From: Methylomagnum ishizawai
GTDB lineage: Bacteria; Pseudomonadota; Gammaproteobacteria; Methylococcales; Methylococcaceae
Length of the DNA: 64,000 bases
NCBI RefSeq assembly: GCF_019670005.1
Contig: NZ_AP019783.1
Coordinates: 640,501-704,500, forward strand
Reading direction: 5' to 3'
The notes under the pieces were generated by a model. It was not told the DNA's origin, ran no database searches, and was given only the letters and a program-made list of their open reading frames with translations. Position 1 is the first letter of the stretch, and every line of letters begins with the position of its first letter. This document shows positions 46,969-56,843 of this stretch, one piece after another. A program made the translations under genes and the position numbers.

Positions 46969-48249
46969 TTATTCACCCGAGGCGAGGTGTTTTTCGCCGC
47001 TCTTATAGATCAAATAGGGTTCGGTTTCGCCTTTGATGACCTTTTCATCGATCACCACCTTGGACACATGCTCGGATGAGGGCAGTTCGTACATGGTATC
47101 CAACAGGGTATGTTCAAGGATGGTGCGGAGGCCGCGGGCGCCGGTCTTGCGGTCCATGGCCCGCTTGGCGACCACCTTCAGGGCGTCCTCGCGGATTTCC
47201 AGGTCGCAGCTTTCCATCTCGAACAGCTTCTTGTACTGCTTGACCAAGGCGTTCTTGGGCTCGGTCAGGATACGGACCAAGGCCGCTTCGTCGAGTTCTT
47301 CCAGGGTCGCGACCACCGGCAAGCGACCCACGAATTCCGGGATCAACCCGTAGCGGATCAAGTCCTCGGCTTCCACCTCGCTGAGGATTTCGCCGACGTT
47401 GCGCTTCTCGTCCTTGCTTTTCACATCGGCGGAGAAGCCGATGCCACCCTTCTCGGAGCGGGCGCGGATGACCTTTTCCAGCCCGGCGAACGCGCCACCG
47501 CAAATGAACAGGATATTGGCGGTGTTGACCTGCAAGAATTCCTGTTGCGGATGCTTGCGGCCCCCTTGCGGCGGCACCGACGCTATCGTGCCTTCGATCA
47601 GCTTGAGCAGGGCTTGCTGCACGCCTTCGCCCGACACATCGCGGGTGATCGAGGGGTTGTCGGATTTCCGGGAAATCTTGTCGATCTCGTCGATGTAGAC
47701 GATGCCGGATTCGGCTTTTTCCACATCGTAATCGCACTTCTGGAGGATTTTCTGGATGATGTTCTCCACGTCCTCGCCGACATAGCCCGCCTCGGTCAAG
47801 GTGGTGGCGTCGGCGATGGTGAAGGGCACGTCCAGCAAACGGGCCAGGGTTTCGGCCAGCAAGGTCTTGCCGGAGCCGGTCGGGCCGATCAGGAGGATAT
47901 TGCTCTTAGCCAATTCCACGTCGCTCTTCTTGGCGTGGCTTTGGGCGCGGAGCCGTTTGTAATGGTTATAGACGGCCACCGACAGGATACGCTTGGCCTT
48001 TTCCTGGCCGATCACGTATTCGTCGAGGACCGCCTTGATTTCCTTGGGCTTGGGCAGCTTGTCCATGCCGGAGGAGGCGCTCTCCTGGAGTTCCTCGCGG
48101 ATGATGTCGTTGCACAATTCCACACATTCGTCGCAGACGAAAACGGCGGGACCGGCGATGAGCTTGCGCACCTCATGCTGGCTTTTACCGCAAAACGAGC
48201 AATAAAGGAGCTTGCCGCCCCCGTCTTTGCCGTGTCTGTCGTCACTCAT
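46969..48249 (-). CDS. clpX: ClpXP unfoldase subunit ClpX
   Basis: 426 residues from [12 protein letters not shown]; upstream in-frame codons to 48297 lack support, while AAGGGGTG precedes 48249. N-terminal zinc finger C17, C20, C39, C42; Walker A GPTGSGKT at 122-129; Walker [10 protein letters not shown]; an IGF-type ClpP-docking loop appears as [10 protein letters not shown]. Hexameric AAA+ unfoldase feeding ClpP. Confidence 0.96.
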   Translation of the reverse strand: MSDDRHGKDGGGKLLYCSFCGKSQHEVRKLIAGPAVFVCDECVELCNDIIREELQESASSGMDKLPKPKEIKAVLDEYVIGQEKAKRILSVAVYNHYKRLRAQSHAKKSDVELAKSNILLIGPTGSGKTLLAETLARLLDVPFTIADATTLTEAGYVGEDVENIIQKILQKCDYDVEKAESGIVYIDEIDKISRKSDNPSITRDVSGEGVQQALLKLIEGTIASVPPQGGRKHPQQEFLQVNTANILFICGGAFAGLEKVIRARSEKGGIGFSADVKSKDEKRNVGEILSEVEAEDLIRYGLIPEFVGRLPVVATLEELDEAALVRILTEPKNALVKQYKKLFEMESCDLEIREDALKVVAKRAMDRKTGARGLRTILEHTLLDTMYELPSSEHVSKVVIDEKVIKGETEPYLIYKSGEKHLASGE

Positions 48250-48349
48250 CGCACACCCCTTCTTGCGTCGTCGTAAGCGTTGCGGCGGCCGATCCACGCC
48301 CCGTCCTGGGGCATCGACCGCGTATTTCCTGAGTTATGGGAATTCCGGC

Positions 48350-48991
48350 TCATCCCGCCGCGGAAACTTCCCGGCTCTCCAAAACCTTGTCGATTAGACC
48401 ATAGCGTACCGCGTCGGCTCCGCTCATGAAATTGTCACGGTCGGTGTCGGCCTGGATGCGCTCCATGGGTTGGCCGGTATGTTTGGCCAGGATGGTGTTG
48501 AGGCGTTCGCGCACCGCCAGGATTTCGCGGGCATGGATATCGATATCGCTGGCTTGGCCTTGGAAGCCGCCCAAGGGCTGGTGGATCATCACCCGCGAGT
48601 GCGGCAGGGCGTAGCGCTTGCCGGCCGCGCCGCCCGCCAGCAGCAAGGCGCCCATGCTGGCGGCCTGGCCCACGCACAGGGTGCTGACATCGGGCTTGAT
48701 GAATTGCATGGTGTCGTAGATGGCGAGGCCGGAAGTCACCACGCCGCCCGGAGAGTTGATGTACAGGTGGATGTCCTTGTCCGGGTTTTCCGATTCCAGG
48801 AACAGGAGCTGGGCGATGATGAGGTTCGCCATATAGTCCTCGACCTGGCCGACCAGGAAGATGACGCGCTCCTTGAGCAAACGCGAGTAAATATCGAACG
48901 CCCGCTCGCCGCGGGCGGATTGCTCGATGACGATGGGCACCAGGCCGGAAGCCCTGGGGCTGAGGTCTTGGGGGAGGTTTTTGTCAAACAT
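48350..48991 (-). CDS. clpP: ATP-dependent Clp protease proteolytic subunit
   Basis: 213 residues. Catalytic triad Ser112 ([11 protein letters not shown]), His137 ([13 protein letters not shown]) and Asp186 (DTDRDNFMS). A short propeptide precedes [22 protein letters not shown]. Barrel-forming serine protease; partner clpX lies 100 bases downstream. Confidence 0.96.
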   Translation of the reverse strand: MFDKNLPQDLSPRASGLVPIVIEQSARGERAFDIYSRLLKERVIFLVGQVEDYMANLIIAQLLFLESENPDKDIHLYINSPGGVVTSGLAIYDTMQFIKPDVSTLCVGQAASMGALLLAGGAAGKRYALPHSRVMIHQPLGGFQGQASDIDIHAREILAVRERLNTILAKHTGQPMERIQADTDRDNFMSGADAVRYGLIDKVLESREVSAAG

Positions 48992-49024
48992 GGGTTGCCT
49001 TCTGGGAATGGGGGTGTGGGCCGG

Positions 49025-50341
49025 CTAGGCTTGGGCCTTGGGGGCCGCCGCTTGCATGAGCGCCTGGAAGTCGATCTTTTCTTCGGTGGCCTGGCCTTGT
49101 TCCAGGATCAAATCCACGACCTGGTCTTCGCGGGTCACGTTCTCGACTTCGCGCAGCCGGGTCTTGTCGGAATAGTACCAGCGAACCACCTCGCTGGGTT
49201 GTTCATAGCTCTGGGCCAGTTCTTCGACGGCGGCGCGGACGCGGTTGACATCCAGCTTGACGTTATAAGTCTCGATCAGCTTGTTCAGCACCAGGGCCAG
49301 GGTTACGCGCCGCCGCGCCACCGGTTCCAGTTGCTCCTTGAGCTTGGCTTCGTCGATGGCTTGCTTGCGTTCCTGGGCGGTTTCCAGATAGGGCCGGGCC
49401 AGGTCGTTGACCTCGTCCTTGACCAGCACGCCGGGCAGTTGGATGGGGTTGGCGGCGTAGAGCGCGTCCATGACCGAGGTCTTGGTCTTGGTGTGCAGGG
49501 CGCGGCGCATCTCGCGCTCCATGTTGCTGCGGATTTCGGCGCGGAAGGCGTCGAGGTCGCCGCCTTCGATCCCGAACAGGTTCATGAAATCGGCGTCCAG
49601 TTCCGGCACGCGGGTCTCTTCGACCTTGGCGACTTCGACCACGAAATGCACGGTCTTACCGGCCAGGTTGGCGGCGGGATAGTCTTCCGGGAAGGCTTGG
49701 TCGAATTCGAGCTTCGCGCCCGGCGCGGCTCCTTTCAGATTGTCCTCGAAACCCGGCACCATCTGGCCCTCGCCCAGCACCACCGGGAAATCCTCGACCT
49801 TGCCATTGGTGAAGGAGGTTTCGCCATCGAAGCCCTCGAACGCGATGATCATGCGGTCGCCCTCGACGGAGGGACGTTCCACGGCTTCCCAGGTTTTGCG
49901 CTGCTCGCGGAGGCGCTGGATCATGGTATCCACGTCCTCGTCGCCGACTTCCGACAGATAGCGGCGGACTTCCAGGGTTTCCAGCGGCATGGGCACGAAT
50001 TCCGGCATCACCTCGAAATTGGCCTCGTATTCCAGACCCTGGCCCTCGTCGGCCTTGTGGGCGGTGATGGTCGGCATCCCGGCGGGGTTCAGCTTCTCGT
50101 CGCGCACGGCTTCGTGGAAGGTGTTCTGGATGATCTCGGTCAGCACTTCTTCGCGGACCTGCTGGCCATAGCGCTGCTTGATGACGCTTTGCGGCGCCTT
50201 GCCGGGACGGAAGCCGTCGAGCTTGACCTTCTGGGTGAGGGCGTTCAGGCGGGTGGCGACTTCCTTCTGGATTTTTTCTTCGGGAACCTGGACGGTCAGC
50301 TTACGGCTCAATTCGGATGTCGTTTCGACAGAAACTTGCAT
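49025..50341 (-). CDS. tig: Trigger factor
   Basis: 438 residues. Ribosome-binding tail with the signature GFRPGKAPQSVIKQRYG near residue 45, a peptidyl-prolyl isomerase domain (about 155-245) and the C-terminal chaperone domain. Ribosome-associated folding factor. Leads the tig-clpP-clpX run; tRNA-Leu lies 145 bases upstream on the same strand. Confidence 0.95.
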   Translation of the reverse strand: MQVSVETTSELSRKLTVQVPEEKIQKEVATRLNALTQKVKLDGFRPGKAPQSVIKQRYGQQVREEVLTEIIQNTFHEAVRDEKLNPAGMPTITAHKADEGQGLEYEANFEVMPEFVPMPLETLEVRRYLSEVGDEDVDTMIQRLREQRKTWEAVERPSVEGDRMIIAFEGFDGETSFTNGKVEDFPVVLGEGQMVPGFEDNLKGAAPGAKLEFDQAFPEDYPAANLAGKTVHFVVEVAKVEETRVPELDADFMNLFGIEGGDLDAFRAEIRSNMEREMRRALHTKTKTSVMDALYAANPIQLPGVLVKDEVNDLARPYLETAQERKQAIDEAKLKEQLEPVARRRVTLALVLNKLIETYNVKLDVNRVRAAVEELAQSYEQPSEVVRWYYSDKTRLREVENVTREDQVVDLILEQGQATEEKIDFQALMQAAAPKAQA

Positions 50342-50486
50342 GGGTTACCTCGAGGTAATGGATAGCGATGATCGGGGCTGGTTGGTCGGGTGGTCGCCCG
50401 TGGTTGGCGGGGACGGACGGGCGCTCGTGCGGTGGTCGGCGTTCGGGGGCGGGTGCCCAACGCGAAGCATGAGGTCTGAGGGTAAG

Positions 50487-50571
<85 letters not shown>

Positions 50572-50796
50572 AAACAATCTTCGGATTATACCCCGTTCGC
50601 CCTGGAATGCTGGATACCGCGCCACCGCCTCGAAGGCCGGGGCCGGAATCCATGCGTGCGAACCATCCGCGTATTATAAATCCCTGTAATATTTTTTCAT
50701 CTGCCGCGTGGGACAATAGCGCGGTTTCCGGGGGGCCGGGCTTCCGAAAATCCATCGGCGGCTGGATAATGGCCCACCCCATTCCGGTCGCGCGCC

Positions 50797-51165
50797 ATGG
50801 CCGTTCCCGATAGCTTGTTTTTGACCCGCTTGCTCGCCGACCTGCCGGAAAGCCTGGACGCCGAGCGTTTCGAGCCTTTGTTGGAAACCCCCGCGTTCCG
50901 CTTGGAGCGCATCCTGTCCTTAGGGCACGCCACGCCACCGGGCGAGTGGTACGACCAAACCTGGGACGAATGGGTGATGTTGGTGCGGGGCGGCGCGGGA
51001 CTTTTGATCGAAGGCCGGGCCGAAGTCCTGGTTTTGAATCCGGGCGATGCGGTGTTGTTGCCCGCCCATTGCCGCCACCGGGTGGAATGGACCCGGCCCG
51101 GCGAGCCGACGGTGTGGCTAGCCCTGCATTTTGGTTTTCCCGAACCCAAGGAGGCATCGATATGA
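50797..51165 (+). CDS. Cupin-fold protein (first of a pair)
   Basis: 122 residues with one cupin barrel: motif 1-like EWYDQTWDEWVMLVRGGAGLLIEG and motif 2-like LNPGDAVLLPAHCRHRVEWT. The metal-binding residues are partly kept (E and the His pair HCRH). Catalytic role unknown. Its stop overlaps the next cupin's ATG by 3 bases. Confidence 0.75.
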   Translation: MAVPDSLFLTRLLADLPESLDAERFEPLLETPAFRLERILSLGHATPPGEWYDQTWDEWVMLVRGGAGLLIEGRAEVLVLNPGDAVLLPAHCRHRVEWTRPGEPTVWLALHFGFPEPKEASI

Positions 51166-51437
51166 GCGGAATCATGATCGAACGGCAAATCAGCGAGGAA
51201 CGGCTGCGCGACCTGGGCGTACACGGCTGGCCGGTGTGGAGCAAGGAGCCTTCGGAATTCCCCTGGACCTACGACGAGACCGAAACCTGCTATCTCCTGG
51301 CGGGAAAGGTGGTGGTGACGCCCGAACAAGGCGAAGCGGTGGAATTCGGGAAGGGCGATTGGGTCGTATTCCCGCGCGGGTTGTCCTGCACCTGGAAAAT
51401 CCTGGAAACCGTGCGCAAGCACTACGACTTTTCCTGA
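51162..51437 (+). CDS. Small cupin (DUF861/EutQ-like)
   Basis: 91 residues: VHGWPVWSKEPSEFPWTYDETETCYLLAGKVVVTPE, then VEFGKGDWVVFPRGLSCTWKI. The pattern matches the DUF861 cupin family (W-x-W and Y/E-rich first strand). ATGA overlap with the upstream cupin implies coupled expression and perhaps a hetero-pair. Confidence 0.75.
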   Translation: MSGIMIERQISEERLRDLGVHGWPVWSKEPSEFPWTYDETETCYLLAGKVVVTPEQGEAVEFGKGDWVVFPRGLSCTWKILETVRKHYDFS

Positions 51438-51497
51438 TCCAAGCCTGGGTCGGGAGCCACGGCGCGGGCCACGCGCCATTGATCGAGAGACGCAACC

Positions 51498-51656
51498 ATG
51501 AGCAAGAAACCCCGGCCACCGGCCATCCCGGTGAACAATCCCGTCGCCAAGCACGCGGGCAAATTCAACCGCGCCGCCACCTTCCGCGATGCCCGCAGCT
51601 ACCGGCGCAAGCCGAAACACCCGGGCCGAGAGCCCTTCCCGATCCGCGCCGCCTGA
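51498..51656 (+). CDS. Small basic protein, DUF7230-like
   Basis: 52 residues: Lys/Arg-rich with the core NNPVAKHAGKFNRAATFRDARSYRRKPKH. The NPVAK..KFN segment resembles small basic proteins grouped as DUF7230. A role at the ribosome or with nucleic acid is possible but unproven. GAGAGA precedes the ATG. Confidence 0.55.
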   Translation: MSKKPRPPAIPVNNPVAKHAGKFNRAATFRDARSYRRKPKHPGREPFPIRAA

Positions 51657-51684
51657 TCGGAAAGGGCTTTCGACCTTCCCCGCC

Positions 51685-52353
51685 TCATTCCCTCCCGCCC
51701 ATCATCTCCACCACCTCCAGCAACGAAGCGCAGGCATAGCGGGCCAGCCCCAGCGCTTGCGTCCGGATATTGTCGTGGCGCTGCACCAGGATCGTAATCA
51801 TCCCGGCGGCATCGGCGGCGGCGAGTCCGGTCGGCGAATCCTCCAAGGCGAGGCAGGCCACCGGGTCCACGCCCAGCCGCCGGGCCGCTTCCAGGTAGAC
51901 ATCCGGCGCGGGCTTGCCCAGGGGCACTTGGTCGCGGGTCACGACCACCGCGAAGGCACCTCCCAGGCCGGAGCGTTCCAGGCAGCGCCGGGCGTAGGGT
52001 CCATCGCTGTTGGTGGCGAGCGCGAACGGAACCCCTTGGGCGCGGAACCGGTCCAGCAAGGCTTCCACACCCGGCATCCGCGCCATGCCCTGGGTGTGGA
52101 GATGGGCGAACCAATGCCGCTCCGCCGCTTGATAGAAGCGCTCCCGCTCGAAGCCGGGGCCGAATTCGCGCCACATCGCCGCTTCCACGGCGGAGGCGTG
52201 CTGGCCGAACAGGCCGTGGCAGAAATCCTCGGCCAGGGCATAGCCCAGTTCGGCGGCGGCCAGCCGCCAAGCGGCGCAATAGGTGGATTCGGAATCGAGG
52301 ACCAAGCCGTCCATGTCGAGGATGGCGGCTTGGAACGGCGGCAGGGCGCTCAT
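51685..52353 (-). CDS. HAD-superfamily phosphatase (phosphoglycolate/beta-PGM-like)
   Basis: 222 residues. Nucleophile motif ILDMDGLVLDSE (D13, D15), a helical cap, motif II FALATNSDG, motif III KPAPDVYLEAARRLG and acidic motif IV LEDSPTGLAAADAAGM. Subclass I HAD sugar- or nucleotide-phosphate phosphatase; substrate not determined. The start overlaps the stop of the upstream membrane-protein gene. Confidence 0.85.
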   Translation of the reverse strand: MSALPPFQAAILDMDGLVLDSESTYCAAWRLAAAELGYALAEDFCHGLFGQHASAVEAAMWREFGPGFERERFYQAAERHWFAHLHTQGMARMPGVEALLDRFRAQGVPFALATNSDGPYARRCLERSGLGGAFAVVVTRDQVPLGKPAPDVYLEAARRLGVDPVACLALEDSPTGLAAADAAGMITILVQRHDNIRTQALGLARYACASLLEVVEMMGGRE

Positions 52354-52628
52354 TGCTTTTGCTTCATGAGGACACGGTCGCGGAACAGCCCACAGGCCAG
52401 GACGCCCAGCGCCGCGCCGATGATCTCCAACAAGAGGCCGCCGATCATGCTGCCATGGGTGAAATTGACGCTCATCAGCGGTTTGAGGAACAGGAAGGTC
52501 CAAGCCGCCTTGGTGCCGTAATAGACGATCAACGCCCCGGCGATCCAGGGCAGGGGATTCAATTTCAACTTGTCCGCCGTCAGGTAGAACCAGACGCACA
52601 CGAGGAACGCGATGACGCCGCCGAGCAT
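52350..52628 (-). CDS. Small membrane protein (92 aa)
   Basis: Three hydrophobic helices (MLGGVIAFLVCVWFYLTADK, PWIAGALIVYYGTKAAWTFLFL and GLLLEIIGAALGVLACGLF) and a basic C-terminus. No family recognised. Overlaps the HAD gene start by 4 bases, so translationally coupled. Confidence 0.65.
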   Translation of the reverse strand: MLGGVIAFLVCVWFYLTADKLKLNPLPWIAGALIVYYGTKAAWTFLFLKPLMSVNFTHGSMIGGLLLEIIGAALGVLACGLFRDRVLMKQKQ

Positions 52629-52693
52629 GGGGGCAACTCCTTGAGGGTGGTGGGGGAAACGCGGCGCACTGTAGCAAAGCGGACCGGGCTTGC

Positions 52694-53638
52694 CTATGCG
52701 TCCGGCTCCCGCACGACCATGAGGTATTCGCCCGGCGCTTCCCGGCTGGTGCCCACCACCAGATGGCGCGGACCCTGGGCCGTTTCCTCCAACACACCCG
52801 CGACCTCCACGGTTTCCCCGGCTTCGGCCTGGCCGGCGTAGGTCTGGGTATGGACATGGACTTCGGCGATGGTGGGATGGTCCAACCGGTAGACCGCCGG
52901 GCAGTCGTAGGCATAGCGGGCGTCGAGGACGCGGGCGCGGAGGGTGGTCCGGCCCAGTTTGCGTGCGGGGCCGGTGTCGGCCAGCGGCGCGTCTTCGCCG
53001 ATCAAGCTGATATCGAACTTGGTGCCCGCGACCATGCCTTTATTGAACTTGCGCCGCTCGTGCCACAGGTAGTCCTCGAATCCGAGGGCGCAGCCGCGCC
53101 GGGCGTAGGCGTCGCGCCAATCCTCCGGGGCCAGATCGTCCAGCGCGCCCTCGGCCAGCGCCCGCCGGACCAGCGCCCTGGCCTGGAAAAACGCCGCCCG
53201 CCCATAGATCACCACATCCAAATCGGAAGCCGGATTTTGCGCCCCGATCAAGAGCGAGCCGGTGAGTCCCGCTTGGTCCAGGTCCAGCCCCATCCCGGCC
53301 AACAATCGCAGCAGGTGCGCCGCCTTGGCCTCGATGGCGTCGGGGTTCGCCGCGCCGAGCAATTCCCGCGCCCGTGCCCGTGGTCGGTGATGGCGGGCGA
53401 TCCGGTCCAGGGGCACGCCATGCAGCGCCGTGTCCAGCCGCCGCGAGGTGTAGAGATAGTCGGGGGCGTGGGTGGCGAGATAATCCTGGGCGGCGGCGGT
53501 ACGTAGTTTTTGGCGGCGGCCCTCGACCGGCGCATAGCGCAGCCAGCACAGCACGCGGCCTTCCTCCATGTGTCCGTCCACGACGGCGAAGATGAGTCCT
53601 TCCGGGGTTTGGATGAAATCGCGGGGTTGATAGGTCAT
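52694..53638 (-). CDS. Predicted nucleotidyltransferase (COG1665-like)
   Basis: 314 residues. The polymerase-beta-type nucleotidyltransferase signature GSLLIGAQNPASDLDVVIYG is at 127-146 with metal Asp at 139 and 141. An N-terminal domain (PEGLIFAVVDGHMEEGRVLCWLRY) and a C-terminal OB-like segment (AEVHVHTQTYAGQAEAGETVEVAGVLEE) flank it. This three-part layout is like predicted nucleotidyltransferases best known from archaea. The substrate is unknown. Confidence 0.7.
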   Translation of the reverse strand: MTYQPRDFIQTPEGLIFAVVDGHMEEGRVLCWLRYAPVEGRRQKLRTAAAQDYLATHAPDYLYTSRRLDTALHGVPLDRIARHHRPRARARELLGAANPDAIEAKAAHLLRLLAGMGLDLDQAGLTGSLLIGAQNPASDLDVVIYGRAAFFQARALVRRALAEGALDDLAPEDWRDAYARRGCALGFEDYLWHERRKFNKGMVAGTKFDISLIGEDAPLADTGPARKLGRTTLRARVLDARYAYDCPAVYRLDHPTIAEVHVHTQTYAGQAEAGETVEVAGVLEETAQGPRHLVVGTSREAPGEYLMVVREPDA

Positions 53639-53782
53639 TCGGGATGCTTGCTGTCTTGGTGAATGGCATGAACGGCACAGGATGCCGGAAGCGGGCGTTC
53701 CCGGCCAGTGGGCGGGTAGGCGGGTCCGGGCGATCCTGGCGATAATACCGGCGTGGTGTCCGGGCTAACGGTTGTGGGAACT

Positions 53783-55867
53783 ATGTTGACAAGGCTGCTG
53801 TGGTTTTTCGCCTGGATGGGCGCGGTGCTGGCCGATCCTGTCGGCCTGGAACAGCAAAGGGCGCTATTCCTCCAGGCCGAGCAAGCCCTGGAACAAGGCC
53901 GCGGCGACGAGGCCCGCCGTCTGCGCGATTCGCTCGAAGGCTATCCGCTCCAGGTTTATCTCGGCTTCCGCCTGCTCGACCACCGGCCCGGCGCGGAAGC
54001 CGAAATCCCGGCCTTCCTGGCCCGCCACGGCCAGACCCGTTACGCCGCGCCCTTGCGGCGGCAATGGCTGGATTTCCTGGCCCGCAAAGAAGCCTGGGAC
54101 GATTACGTCCGGGCCTATCAAGCCACCGACGACCCGCAAATCCAGTGCGATTATTATTGGGCGCTCCATCGCCTGGGCCGCGCCGCCGAGGCCTATGCCG
54201 GGGCGGCCAGGTTGTGGGATTCCGCCGAGTCCCGCCCCGCCAATTGCGACCGCTTGTTCGCCGCCTGGCAAGCCAGCCCCGCCTTCACGCCCGAACAAGT
54301 CTGGAAACGCTTGGGGTTGGCCCTCGACAAGAACCGCCTCCCGCTGGCCCACGCCCTGCGCGACCTGCTACCCGCCCAGGACCGCGCCGCCGCCGATTTC
54401 TGGTTCGCCGTCCACGATAACCCCCGCCTGGTCGAGCAATGCGCCGCCTGGAAGCCCGCCGATCCCCGCCAGGGCCGGATTTTCGCCCATGGCATCGACC
54501 GGCTGGCGGGGGACGAGCCTTTGCGGGCGCTGGGGGTGTGGAACCTACGCCGGAGCGAATTCCATATCGAGCCGGGGGAACAGGCCCGGATCGACCGCCG
54601 CCTCGCCATCGCGCTCGCCACCCAGCGCTATCCGCAGGCGGCGGCCTATCTCGGAAGTTTGCCGGAGGGCGTGGCCGATGCCCAGACCCGCGCTTGGCGC
54701 ATCCGCGCCGCCCTGTTGCGGCAGGATTGGCCCGGTGCGTTGCTCGGCCTGGACCAACTCGACGCTTCCGAGCGCAACCAGAACCTCTGGCGCTATTGGC
54801 GGGCGCGGGCCTTGGAAGCCCTGGGCGATAGCGCCGCCGCCCTGGAGGTGTACAAGGCTTTGGCGGGCGAGCGGGATTTCCACGGCTTCGTGGCGGCGGA
54901 CCGGGTGCAGGCGAAATATCCCTTGTCGTTCGAGCCGACGCCGGTCGCCGAGGCCGAGGTCCAGCGCTTGGCCGCGACCCCGGCGTTCCGCGCCATCCAG
55001 GAATTCCGCGCCCTCAACCGGCCCGGCGAAGCGCAAAAGGAATGGCTCTATGCCCTCGATTCGCTGTCTAAACAGGACCGGCTCATCGCCGCCAAATTGG
55101 CCCAGCAATGGGGCTGGGACCGGCTGGCGATCACCGCGCTGGCCAAGTCCGAGAACCAGGGCGACCTGTCCTTGCGCTTCCCCTTGGCCTATGGCGAGGC
55201 CATCGCCCAGGAGGCCCGCGCGCGCGATCTGGAACCGGCGCTGATTTACGGGCTGGTGCGGCGGGAGAGCGCGTTCGATCCCGGGGCCAAATCCAGCGCC
55301 GGGGCTTTGGGGTTGATGCAAATCATGCCCGGCACCGGCCAGGACGTGGCCCGAGCCTTGAGCGAGGCTTGGACTTCGGAGCGGATATTGTTGGAGCCGC
55401 GGGTGAACCTGCGCTATGGCGCGGCTTATTTCCGGGGCTTGCTGGACCGTTTCGGCAACCGCTTCGCCCTGGCCACCGCCGCCTATAACGCCGGGCCGAA
55501 CCGGGTGGAGCGCTGGTTGCCCCCTTCCGGTCCGCTGCCCGCCGATATCTGGATCGAAACCATCCCCTATGGCGAAACCCGCCAGTATGTGAGCGCGGTC
55601 CTGGCCTATATGGCGATCTACCGGGAGCGGTTGGGCGGGAATGCGGGCCGGATCAGCGGCTTGTTGACCGAGATCATGCCGGGGAAGCAGGTGGAGGCGA
55701 AGCCGGACCGGCCCGTGGGGGTGGCGGTTTGTCCCGATGGAGCGGGACTGGCGGGCGGGCCGGGCCTTGGCGACCCCGCCCGCCCCGCGGGGCCGGAACC
55801 TAGACCAACTCCCGCGCCCGCTCGAACGCCTCCCGGAAATCCAGGAACACCGGCTTTTCCGCCGTGA
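53783..55867 (+). CDS. slt: Soluble lytic murein transglycosylase
   Basis: 694 residues from MLTRLLWFFAWMGAVLADP (Sec signal). A long alpha-solenoid U-domain precedes the SLT domain: catalytic Glu495 in RRESAFDPGAKSSAGALGLMQIMP, then AYNAGPNRVERW and ETIPYGETRQYVSAVLAYMAIY. Cleaves glycan strands with 1,6-anhydro product. The C-terminal 60 residues are Gly/Pro-rich and run 68 bases into the convergent mtdB-like gene, an extension unusual for the family. Confidence 0.9.
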   Translation: MLTRLLWFFAWMGAVLADPVGLEQQRALFLQAEQALEQGRGDEARRLRDSLEGYPLQVYLGFRLLDHRPGAEAEIPAFLARHGQTRYAAPLRRQWLDFLARKEAWDDYVRAYQATDDPQIQCDYYWALHRLGRAAEAYAGAARLWDSAESRPANCDRLFAAWQASPAFTPEQVWKRLGLALDKNRLPLAHALRDLLPAQDRAAADFWFAVHDNPRLVEQCAAWKPADPRQGRIFAHGIDRLAGDEPLRALGVWNLRRSEFHIEPGEQARIDRRLAIALATQRYPQAAAYLGSLPEGVADAQTRAWRIRAALLRQDWPGALLGLDQLDASERNQNLWRYWRARALEALGDSAAALEVYKALAGERDFHGFVAADRVQAKYPLSFEPTPVAEAEVQRLAATPAFRAIQEFRALNRPGEAQKEWLYALDSLSKQDRLIAAKLAQQWGWDRLAITALAKSENQGDLSLRFPLAYGEAIAQEARARDLEPALIYGLVRRESAFDPGAKSSAGALGLMQIMPGTGQDVARALSEAWTSERILLEPRVNLRYGAAYFRGLLDRFGNRFALATAAYNAGPNRVERWLPPSGPLPADIWIETIPYGETRQYVSAVLAYMAIYRERLGGNAGRISGLLTEIMPGKQVEAKPDRPVGVAVCPDGAGLAGGPGLGDPARPAGPEPRPTPAPARTPPGNPGTPAFPP

Positions 55868-56705
55868 GCAGATAGGCCAGCAAGGCGTGTTGCAGCTTGT
55901 ATTTCACATCGCCCACCGCCAGCGAGCCGATGCCCACCGCGCCCGGCGAATTCACCGCGTGGACCAGGGGCTCGCCATTGTGCATCCGTTTCACGCCCTC
56001 GATCCCCAGGGGCGGCACCGCGTTGATATCGCCCGCCACCTTCAATTGCTTGGCGTCGCCCAGGATATCGGCGTTCAACACCTGCACCCCGGCTTTGGCG
56101 GTGCAGAACACGATATCGGCGTGGGCGATCAAACGGGCCTTGTCGGCGTCGGAACTGGCGTAGGTGCCTTTCAGCTTGGCCCCGCAGCGGGCGTTGTATT
56201 CGTCGGCCTTTTCCAGGGCGGTGTTGATGTTGAAGGGATCGACGATCTTCACATCCACCCCGGCCAGCGAGGCGATCACGGCGGTGGCGATGCCCACCGG
56301 GCCGGTGCCGCCGTAGACCACGCCGCACAGACCCTCCAAGCCGACGCCGTGCTTGACCCGCAGTTGCTTCTCGACGCAGGCGACCAAGGCGGCGGCGGTG
56401 GTGCAGGCCCCGCTGGGATCGGCCAACACCGAGACCTCGAACGGCGGCACCATGGCATTCTTGGCGATGTCCAGCATGTTGAGCGCCAGGCCCAGGTCGC
56501 GCCCGCCGATGAAGAGGCCGGTGCGCTTCACCCCCGCCGGGCCGCGGGAAAAGATGGCGTCCTGCACCAGGCCGTTGATCTGTTCCAGGGCCACGTTGTT
56601 ATAGGTGAAGATCGATTCGAAGCCCGAGTCCACCGCCATGTTGATATCGAAGGGACTGACATGGGGCATGGGATCGAACATGTGGAGTACGGTGCGTTTT
56701 TCCAT
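55800..56705 (-). CDS. MtdB-like methylene-H4MPT dehydrogenase, second paralogue
   Basis: 301 residues, related to the neighbouring mtdB along its length: MEKRTVLHMFDPMPHVSPFDINMAVDSGF, DAIFSRGPAGVKRTGLFIGG, VVYGGTGPVGIATAVIASLAG and INAVPPLGIEGV. Oxidises methylene-tetrahydromethanopterin with NAD(P)+. The segments differ from copy 1 at the nucleotide-binding loop (DPFNINTALEKAD instead of GRQLEKAQ), so cofactor preference or substrate may differ. It could also be an MtdA/MtdC-type variant. Downstream of copy 1 on the same strand. Confidence 0.82.
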   Translation of the reverse strand: MEKRTVLHMFDPMPHVSPFDINMAVDSGFESIFTYNNVALEQINGLVQDAIFSRGPAGVKRTGLFIGGRDLGLALNMLDIAKNAMVPPFEVSVLADPSGACTTAAALVACVEKQLRVKHGVGLEGLCGVVYGGTGPVGIATAVIASLAGVDVKIVDPFNINTALEKADEYNARCGAKLKGTYASSDADKARLIAHADIVFCTAKAGVQVLNADILGDAKQLKVAGDINAVPPLGIEGVKRMHNGEPLVHAVNSPGAVGIGSLAVGDVKYKLQHALLAYLLTAEKPVFLDFREAFERARELV

Positions 56706-56734
56706 GGGGAAACCTCTTGCGATAGGGAATCGGG

Positions 56735-56801
56735 GCGTCCCACGCCGGGGCGCGGGGCTGCGTGGCGACCTTGCGTCGTGGGGCGCTCCCGCGTGGGACG
56801 C
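56735..56801. repeat. Inverted repeat between the two mtdB-like genes
   Basis: GCGTCCCACGC at 56735-56745 and its exact reverse complement at 56791-56801 flank 45 bases of GC-rich sequence in the 138-bp intergenic gap. It could fold in the joint transcript and adjust the expression ratio of the two genes. Confidence 0.45.
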
Positions 56802-56843
56802 GGGAACGGGGCGGGGGGATGGGCGATATCGCGGGGTCCGGGA

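Noticed and set aside
48470-50365. Long plus-strand frame of about 630 codons opposite clpP and tig
   Set aside because: It is the antisense shadow of two strongly conserved genes; its composition (Gly/His/Leu-rich) is typical of reversed GC-rich coding.
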